Below are positions 48,529 to 58,300 of a stretch of DNA of 64,000 nt, one piece after another (position 1 is the first letter of the stretch; every line of letters starts with the position of its first letter). The DNA is from Arbacia lixula (lineage: Eukaryota; Echinodermata; Echinoidea; Arbacioida; Arbaciidae). Location of the stretch: positions 1,026,525-1,090,524 of the forward strand of contig OZ022588.1 of NCBI GenBank assembly GCA_963669155.1, written 5' to 3'. Position numbers and translations under genes: made by a program. The notes under the pieces were generated by a model. That model had not been told where the DNA came from and did not search any database. It saw nothing but the letters and a program-made list of their open reading frames with translations.

Positions 48529-50137
48529 GTTTCCCTCTTGGACTTACATGTAGGGTGTGATTTTGAGTTCATGTCTTGAGAAGTATCTCCTCGCAACTAG
48601 ACATCTCAGTCTGATTCATCATAAATAATCCGTACTTCTTGACATCAGAGTCATTCTGTGGGTACTAACCAAGTTCTGGAGACCTGTTACCTGTGTATTT
48701 ATTAGATAACAGAAATATGAGACAGAAAAAAACATAAATAGCATGTATACTGTCGACTGATCGGGGAGCTATCGCATTAATGGCAGTGTTTGCCACATCA
48801 GTCTCTGTACTAGGTCGTTGGATCCGCTGAGATTGCAGTTGTGGCTCAGCTTAATCGGAGGTATAGTCAAGAATAGCCCCGGGACTGCTCCCGCGCAGTA
48901 ACGTAAGAGTGAGCGGGCTGGTCGCAGTAAAGTCAAGAAGTGAAATTTTGATGAAAGAATGCCCCGAATGAGATAGTTATGCCTGTCTCTTAGTACAATC
49001 AACCTCCAATTTCCCTATGCAGCAGATGGAGTAGTAGCCAGGACATGCATTGTCATTGGATCCGCTGAGATTGCATCTGCATGGCTCCTCTGAACAGTAG
49101 TACACCCTCCTGTCTACAAATTTTGGTGGGTAACGTTACTAATGTTACTCACCTACATCTGCTGATTGGAGGCAGATTGTACAATGGACAGGAACAACCG
49201 TCTCATTTTCATTCCATTCATCTGAGCCAGTACAGGCAGTAGATCGAAAAATCAGTCTCTGTAGGATGTTGGATCCGCTGAGATTGCATCTGGCTCCTCT
49301 GAAAGCCCTATATGTCCAAAAATGTCATTTCGATTAAAGAATGCCCCGAATGAGACAGTTATTCCTGTTTGCCATGTCTGCTGAGCCAGCTGCAATCTCA
49401 GCGACCAGTGGCAGTGATCCAGCGACCTAAGACGTGAGACTGATTTTTTGTCTTGAATTTGAATTTTAGAATTTTACTCGGCTCAAGATCAAGATCTGAC
49501 AAAGATACCTGGACACTCAGATAGTACAGACTGAAATCTGAAGTCTCAAGTAAATTGATCATTTGACTGACAAGCCTTAGGTTTCAAAACGAATTAGGCC
49601 CTAAACAAAAAAAAATGTAGACTCAGAAATCTCTAGTACTAGGCCTACACCTACTACTAATGTGACTTGCCTTACTAAATACCAGTGTCATGATGTTAAG
49701 TAACATAACATAACAAGTTTAGGCCCACGGCAGTTGAAGGCAGTACCTAGTTCAGTAACACGTGGACACGTTACTCTTTTTATTCAATCATATAACAACA
49801 TGTTTGGAGTTAACAATAACATTACCTCGGTAATTCCAGCTGCTCAACTCAAGCTCCACACTCTACACAAACCAGAAACGTTCACCGATTCAGCTGGCCA
49901 CGTAAATCGTAAATTTGGACTTTTGCTAGTCTTTGCCACAGGGATAATATGGATGGGATATTTGATAGGATTTGCTTTTCCTACCTCAAACATTGGTTAT
50001 AAGTCTAAAAATAACACAAATGAGAGAAAACAGCAATATAATACACTTTAAAGCAAATTATGATAATGTATTACGAGACAAAGGAAAAAACACAGTACAA
50101 GCTTACTTAGTTTTGATAATTCTATTTCTATTTCTAT
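48529..50137. promoter_or_regulatory. Intergenic region between head-to-head genes, with local duplications
   Basis: This lies between the FAM20B start and C9orf78, so both promoters should be here. TTGGATCCGCTGAGATTGCA occurs at about 48,818, 49,058 and 49,267, and CTGCAATCTCAGCG inverted at about 49,391. AAAGAATGCCCCGAATGAGA occurs at about 48,954 and 49,335. Transcription start sites and core promoter motifs cannot be fixed from sequence. Confidence 0.5.
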
Positions 50138-50641
50138 TTAGCCTATTTCTCTCCACTGCTGAAGGAAGGCCTCCTCATCATTTTTCCATCTCGATCTATC
50201 TTGTGCCGTTCGTTTCCATGTCACACTACCATATTCTCTAATATCGTCAATCCACCTCCTACTTTGTCTGCCTCTTCTTCTGGTGTTAGCTCTGGGGATC
50301 CAGATGGTTAATTTATATGTCCATCTGTCATCTTTCCTCCTGGCCAGATGACCAGCCCACCTCCATTTCTTTGATTTAATTTCCTGTACTATGTCCCGTA
50401 CTTTAGTTTTCTTTCTCAAATCCTGGTTTCTAACTTTGTCCCTCTTTGTAACACCAATCATAATTCTTTCCATAGCCCTTTCGGTTACTCTAAGTTTTCT
50501 TTCCAGTCTCTTAGTTGTGGTCCATGTTTCTGATCCGTAGGAGAGCACAGGTATGATACATTGGTTGAAGATCTGTTTCTTGAGAGAAAGAGGGAGCTTC
50601 TCATCACGAAATATGAAGTTGAGCTTGCCAACTTGTTGAAC
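50138..50641 (-). mobile_element. 5'-truncated RTE-like LINE fragment
   Basis: The minus-strand frame encodes the region just after the reverse transcriptase: LSLKKQIFNQCIIPVLSYGS, ETWTTTKRLERKLRVTERAM, KSKKWRWAGHLARRKDDRW and RRGRQSRRWIDDI, closing at 50,138. This resembles the C-terminal part of RTE/BovB-type ORF proteins. The reverse transcriptase core is missing. It ends about 60 bases upstream of the C9orf78 start codon. Confidence 0.82.
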
Positions 50642-50701
50642 TTGTCAAAGTTTTGATAATAAAACTACTCAAACGATTTAGTCGAGGCAACAATTGTCAA
50701 T

Positions 50702-50790
50702 ATGGCGACTTTCTCAAAGAAACGAAACATTCGTCGACGCAAGAAATCCTCAGATTCCGAAGATGAAGAAGTTCCTGATCAAGATATTAT
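50702..50790 (+). CDS. C9orf78: C9orf78 exon 1
   Basis: Residues 1-29: MATFSKKRNIRRRKKSSDSE then DEEVPDQDI. Donor ATTAT-GTAACT. If not spliced the frame would stop three codons later, which supports this donor. Confidence 0.88.
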
Positions 50791-52301
50791 GTAACTATTT
50801 ATAATAAATTGGTATTTAAGCATACAATGCATTACGTAAATGGAATATATGAGTAAACATTGATGTCAAATAACCCTGTTTTCTGACGTGACGAGAGTGC
50901 TCAGTCCCACTTGTTGGTATTTGTGTGAGTTGGGACAGTGAAGGTGCATTGGAATTATTGAATATTCATGTGATATTGTTGATTGTTATGTCGATGTGGG
51001 TTATTCAGTTAAAACTGGCACCTCTGCATCATTTTGATTTTTGTTGTACCAAAATAATCTATTATACTACAAAAATTGTTTACTCAAATAAAAATACTGT
51101 ACATCAACAAACTGGAAATGGAATATATCAATGAGGGATTTAAAATAGGCCTTATTTATTTCTCTTTGACTAATTTTTCTAGTTAACTGGTTAAGTTTAA
51201 AATTGAATTATGATGAAGGTACCCGAATCATCCCCCTTGTTTTCTTTTGAATATAGCTGTTCACAGATGATCGCAGAAGTTACTACACTTTCACTTGCAT
51301 ATTAATTTGTGCTTTTCAAAGAAATATTTTTGATTGAAGATTAGCAAGAAACTTTTGATTGAGGAAGCTGCCTTAGCTACTCTTTGAATATCGCACATTC
51401 GGGTCACTGAACCTTGAAACCGGCCCCTGTTGATTATGTATGATATCTCAGTCAGTGAGCGCAGTGCCTATATTTTACCAGTACAGGGAAACCCCGTTAT
51501 AACGAGCACGGGTATAGCGAGAACCTTGCTATTACCAGGACATTTCTTGGGTCCCGATTTTTCTTCCATAGACCTCCGTGTATTCTATTTTCATATAATG
51601 AGATCGGCTATAGCGAAATTTCTGCTATAGCGAGGCAAATTCCCAGCCCAAGAATAAAGAAAAAGAAAGGAAATTCCCTTATTACGAGCACTCCCTTCAG
51701 CCACGCCACCCAGCGAGGGAAACGATGCAACAGCACGAGCAATTTTTTCCCCATTTTGTTCATTCAGTGTGTAATTCCATAACGAGACTGACATCAATGC
51801 ACATGTGCATACCCTGCTTGCTGAGTTGACATTTAATATTTTGTATTGTTTTGGAAGTCTGATACATGTTCATTTCTGCATTATGTCCTCCAGGACTATA
51901 TTGGAAGAGACAAAAGAAGCACAGAAGTATAGAGAAAGACAGCGAGGAGTCAGGTAATTTACCATTATGTCCAAGAAATTTCCATCTTCTCCTCATTATT
52001 GTCGTGCTCAGTTTATCCATTTTTGTCTTGACTAAGATCTCTTCATTGCTAATGTGTTCTTGCCATTTTATCTTCATGATTCTCCTTATTTCATCTGAAA
52101 AGTATTGAGTTTTCATTCATCGCCCTTTGTCATCTTCCATGTCTTAGATTCAGTATTAGCATCGGGAGTACATGTACCAATGATTTATTTAAGCCTGAGT
52201 TATGTGGTTCTCTTGATTTTGTTACTGTTCCATACTTTATTGAGTTGCCTGTATGCATAGTTTGAGCAATCATAATACCACAACTCACATTTTTGTCGTT
52301 T

Positions 52302-52348
<47 letters not shown>

Positions 52349-55300
52349 TATAGATTTGTATCGTGTGCAAGTCCCATACTTTACAATAATGTCATGGGTC
52401 AGAATTACTGAATCAGGGTTTTGTGTAATTTCAACAATTTTATCATTTTGAGATGATTCCTTCCTGAAATAAAACCAGAATGGAGCACACGGTCCTGGCA
52501 GGATGGCCCTCGGTTGATCTTGGGTCTTGTCAATCAAGCAACCTCTTACTTTTTTAAAGTCAATTTAAATTCCAAAATGTATCGAGATAATGAGATGATA
52601 CAAAAAATGATATGTACACTGATATGTAATGAATAATAATTTTGATAGGAAATTAGGGTTTTAAAAAACACAATTTACTTTTCTTTATGAAAAGAAAATA
52701 TTTATCTTCTGATGTTTTACATTGTGTTTATGTAGTCATATAATCTGAATGGTTTATATGACATGGCTCGGGGATGCCTCTTTGCTTTACAGAAATCAGT
52801 TGGTTCTAAAAGTGTGAGTTTGAGTCAATGTTACTATTTTCATACTTCTTCTGTGTTGTACATCTAGCGCTGCAGCTCTACTCACTGGAAAGAAGATCAC
52901 TAAACAAGAAGCTCTGACTGATGTAAGTTTGAAGAAATTTGACAAGACGTCACAGTGGCCAATTTTTTGATGGGGAAAATAGGATACAAAGTAGTGAGGG
53001 AGAGCTTCTTTTCCAAATTACTTTCCAAGAGTTGTTGGAACACCCCCTCCCCCACCCCCCCCCCACCCCTCTCCCTTGCCTAATAACTATAAGGGGCTGT
53101 AGACTGAGAGTATACATACATGTATGTTTCAAGAGTTGGCCCAATTTTGCCTAACTCTGATTGAATTTAGTACGTCTCATAACTCTACGAAAATCACACC
53201 TGTGCCTTTTGCAGCTCACACAAAACAAATTTATCTTGACCAGACCTCTCAGCCACAGGTAGCTCTTCCAACTAGCTTACTCTTCTATCGACATGTTTGC
53301 TGTACAGTCCGACCAGATCAATGTTTACCATGCTGCCCTAATCTCACAAAAGGAAGCAACTAACGAAAAATAATTTTCTTGTAAATGAGCAAAATGTGTC
53401 TGTCACTTGTATTGGCATCAGTACAACACCACTACTCTTATTTGCATCCATGGATATTTTTTCTATTTTGAATTATTCATCTTGTGCAGACATGTATGCC
53501 CTTTCATTTGATGCATCTAGTATGATACCAAACTAATGTGTGGCCTTAAAAATGTGACTTTGTTTGTAATTGAATAAAATTGTTTGTCATCTCAATGTCT
53601 TTTTTTTTGTCCAGAGTGATCCCTTCAAGTTAAAGACTGGCGGGATGATCAACTTTAAGGATATAAAGGACAGAAACAGAGATAGGTCAGTCAATCCTCA
53701 AGGTCTATCTCAGGGGGTGTTTCATGAACATTGTCAGCACTGACAGCACTGACCAAATGACCAAATGGTCAGTGCTGACAACTTCCTCGGTGCTGATTGG
53801 CTGAGAGGCACTAGCCTCTAACTGTTACTATGGTAACTATCAGAGAAAGACAGCTTGTCAGACAAAAATGTTCATGAAACGCCCTCCTGTACTCTCTACT
53901 GCAGGCAATACTCTGGAGAATGCTAAGTACTTTCCACCCAGATTAGGGCTCTGTAGCATAAAACCAAACGTACCATTGATAGTAACTTTACTCTGAATGG
54001 CAACTTCTGTGGAAACTTTTGATTTGATTGGCTGTCCTGCAATGTTACCACAGTAGTTACCGTTGATGACAGAGCTACCATTGATAGTAAGTTTTATGCA
54101 AAGGGGCCTAGAAGTGCATCTTATTGACAATGAAAGTAGAATTTGAAAATAAAGTTGATATCAGTTAAGAACCCACTATGCGTAATCCAATATCATTCAT
54201 GTCATTCTAGCTAACCCTACTTTCAGGGTATTGTTCTGCTTATAAGTACTAGTAGTGTGCCTAAAAGTCATGAAACTCCGCATGGATTTGAAAGATGGTA
54301 ACAATAATAAGGATGAAATGTAACTATCATAGCTCCACTAGCTTTTTCAGGAAAACTGCAAAACTGATGCTGTTTTTATTTTATTGTTTTTAATTTGTGT
54401 GAAGATCTGACAAATGTTATCCCCCTTATTACCTCTGCAGGTCTGATGAAGCATATGACAGAGATGTTGCTAACATGGGGAGTACCTTTGCAGTGGAGAC
54501 GAATCAAAGAGACGAGGATGCAGAAATGTGAGTATTCTTAAGCTCTTTTATCTCACAGTGTCACATTTTTAGTCCAGTAATGCACACGAATCACATATAA
54601 GTGCTGTTCTCATTGGGCTTAAAAAATTGCAAAGTTAGAGTGAAAGTTGCCTAGAAATCACATTATTTGCCAACATCACTGAGGTTTGGATTTTGTTTAA
54701 TTTAAAGAATCTCATGACTGTAAGATGATTCCTTCTTAGAATCCTGAAATCAAACCAGAGTGGCACATATTCTGTTCATTGCAGAATGGACGTTTATTAA
54801 ATTATGTCTCATTAGCCCAGTCCTGATCTGCAAACTAACCTTAAAAAAAAGGAGGATTCAAGTACCGCATTATTTGAGTGACTCTAGTTCATATACGCAG
54901 CTATTGGTAAAACATCTACAAACTTGGCTGCAAATGTTGCGCTTATTTTGGGGATAGGTGGTGTATATGAATTGGGTTATGGTCTGTACCACTACTACGT
55001 CTACCTCTGTGTGATGTGTGCTTTGTGTTCATGCAGGATGAAGTACATTGAGGAGGAGATGAAAAGGAAGAAGGGCGTCACTGCTGAAGAGGAGGAGGAA
55101 GGAGAGGAGAGTAAAAACACAAAGTAAGTATTCTCATCTGTTCTTCTTTTAAACCTGTTTTCCTCGTTCCCATTGTGTCAACAAGTGTGTCTTTCTCCTG
55201 CAAGATCAATGTATGTTTGTCCATGTCTGTAAACTGTAGTACTATCAACGTGGTATATTTCTCGTACAAATATTTTGGCAAATTGTGACAACCCAGACCT

Positions 55301-58300
55301 TTTTGCAAGCAAATAATTTCCCGGGCCCACATTCCAGGCCTAACACACAGGCCTACAATATGATATAACAACAAATCATACCAGTATACTGACTTGAAAC
55401 GCACTGCACCTATAGATAGATAAGTGATGATGATTGCCGTGCCTAAGATTACAGCGCATACTAGAAGTATAGGCCAATCATTTGTAGCGCATTGTAGCTA
55501 ACAGCGATAGCGATTGCGTGCTGGATATCAATCAATAACAACCGTCAAAATTTGGGGGTGTTAATTTTTTTGCGGTCCGTGCCTCATTTGTGAAATTCAT
55601 GAAAATTAAGATGCAGCAAAATATACCACGTTTACAATACCCAAATAGCCCTTGTGAAAACTGTCTTGCGCTAAATACGGTACATAACACAGCATGTTTA
55701 ATGTGCTGATTTCATGAGGCCAAGCTTGCAAAGAAGCCTTCACAAATGCTTCTTCTTCTCTTTCCACTGAGAGAAATGGGGCCTTGGCAGGATCCAATCA
55801 ACCGGATTGAGAGTTATTGACATTAATTAATTGATTGATTTATTACTGATTGAGACATTGTATCCAATTTACCTACAGTTAGTCTCCCATCACTTAAAAC
55901 CTGAATAACGTATGTGTTATAGACACATAGTGCCAAAGATGATATACACCACTGCATATATATTTGTCATATAAATATCAATAATTGTTAAGCTACATGT
56001 ATTATTGAACAAAAAAGAAGTGTACATTTATTCAAAGTACTCTGGTAATGTGAATATGATAGATAGAAGATATGATTTTGATAAAAATATTAGTGATTTA
56101 TTTGAACTTTGATTTTGATTTGAGGCACAAGAATCCTGAAGACAAGCTGTACGAGCTGCCGGATCATCTCAAGACGGACTCCATCAAGAGCTCCGAGGAG
56201 ATGCTCTCTAACCAGATGCTCTCTGGTATTCCTGAGGTGGACCTGGGCATCGAGTGAGTGCAGTGGGCTGGGATATTAACTTTCTCATTACAATTGGACT
56301 GCAAATGTGTAGTAAGCCAGTGTGGGTTTCAAGGCCTGGTAATGTAAGGGTTAACTCTCTCATTACCATTGGCATAATGATGTGTAGTAAGCTAATGGGG
56401 TTTTCAAGGCCTGGTAATGTAAGGGTTTACTCTGTCATTATCATTGGCATGAAGATGTGTAGTAAGCCAGTGTGGGTTTCAAGGCCTGGTAATGTAAGGG
56501 TTAACTCTCTCATTACCATTGGCATAATGATGTGTAGTAAGCTAATGGGTTGCTTCAGGCCTGGTAATGTAAGGGTTTACTCTGTCATTATCATTGGCAT
56601 GAAGATGTGAAGTGAGCCAATGGGTTTTTTAGGCCTGGTAATGTAAGGATTAATGCTCTCATTACAATGGGCATGCAAACGTGTAGTAACTTATAGAGTA
56701 CAGTAGCATGATGTCATGTGAGCTTGCTGTCAAGAAAGGTAGTTCTAAACTATGTGGATAGAGCAAACATCGTTGATCACAATGGGGACTCTCATTGGGG
56801 GTGCCCAACACTACTACCCTTGTAGAAAATGTCAGACAAAGTGTTTTGCTCTTTCTGGAAAGGCTTGTAAAGTTTTGAAAATGAGATTTTGTACTCGTTA
56901 GGGTATACTGCTGATACATGCCGATTTTGATGGTTTTTGTGTAAAGTTTACCCTATCTTTACATTCACCGAACTTAAAACGGCGCATTTAATGAGGAATT
57001 TGTGCTGTCACAGAAGTTCACACTTCTGCCTACTTCTGTGTGTGAGGTTTAACAGGAGTCTTGTGGTGTTCTCTCCTATAGCGCCAAGATCAAGAATATT
57101 GAGCTCACCGAGGAGGCTAAACAGAGGCACTTGGAAGAAAGACGGAATAAGAAGCGTAACACAACGTCCTTTGTTCCAGCTAACATGGCAGTCAACTATG
57201 TGCAACATTCAAGATGTGAGTAGCACAGGGCATTTCTTATCCAATCCTATGATTGGTTGTTAACACTGGAGGGGGGGGGGGGTTTCGCACATGAGGCTAC
57301 ATTGCTTGGTTTATGCATGCTTGGCTGTAAAAAGAATATTGTTTGATTATTTTGGTTGACATCATGTTACATGAGTAACCAAAAATATTTCATTTTGTTT
57401 CAAAGGGATCTCTAGTACCAATGTTGTGATTGTAGGTCAGGAGATGGAATGTGCACTGCTTAAATGATTGATACAAATGTGGATGCAGTGGTATGACAAA
57501 AATAAAAATGGATGGACATTGGTGCCTCACAATTTGTGACTTCAACTGAAACAAAAAGAATTTCCATTTTGTAAATGATAATAATAATAACTTTACATGT
57601 AGCAATTGAACAACACAAGAGAAAAGAAAATGAAATCAATAAACATAATTAACAATTCAAGAAACTCAGTTAATTGTCATTGTTTTTTGCTGCTCTTCCT
57701 CATTATTTCATGTTCTTTCTCTCTTTCCTGCTTCTCTAGTTTTTTTTTCACTGCCCATCTTAAACTTTGATTGTATTGATGTATATCTTGACTATCCTGT
57801 ATGTACCAGTATATAGGCCTTGTTGATGATTTCAGAAAATGTATTTAAAATCCAACTGCATTTTGGAATGATAGTTGCAAGAAACAAAAAATATAGATAG
57901 AGACAGTGGAATAACTCTTCTTGGAAGTATTCTGTTCAGATGTGGTTTATCAACACCTTAATCCTATCTTATAAAGTGCTGCGTTTGATTGCAACTTGAC
58001 TTACAATTCTCCCTATCGCATATAACAAATATCTAGTGATATTACTTCACGATACTGATATCTGATCGATTGCTTTTGGGATGTATACTTCCGGGTTTGC
58101 GGCACACCATATTGTCGGATAGTATACAAACATTTAAAATGCACAAAACTTGTCATTTCAAACTTCAGAAAACTCATAATACGTCTTCTTACACTAGCAA
58201 ATCTAGATCAACCCGATGATGAAGAATCCCACATATCAAATGAAAAGTTATACATTGGAAAATAACTTTATTATTCCTGAGATGACCTCGGAGTTCAGTG

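Noticed and set aside
56254-56610. 118-codon frame with repeated VSRPGNVRV
   Set aside because: Product of the 75-bp intronic tandem array, which is also divisible by three. It starts at the exon 7 donor and has no family match.
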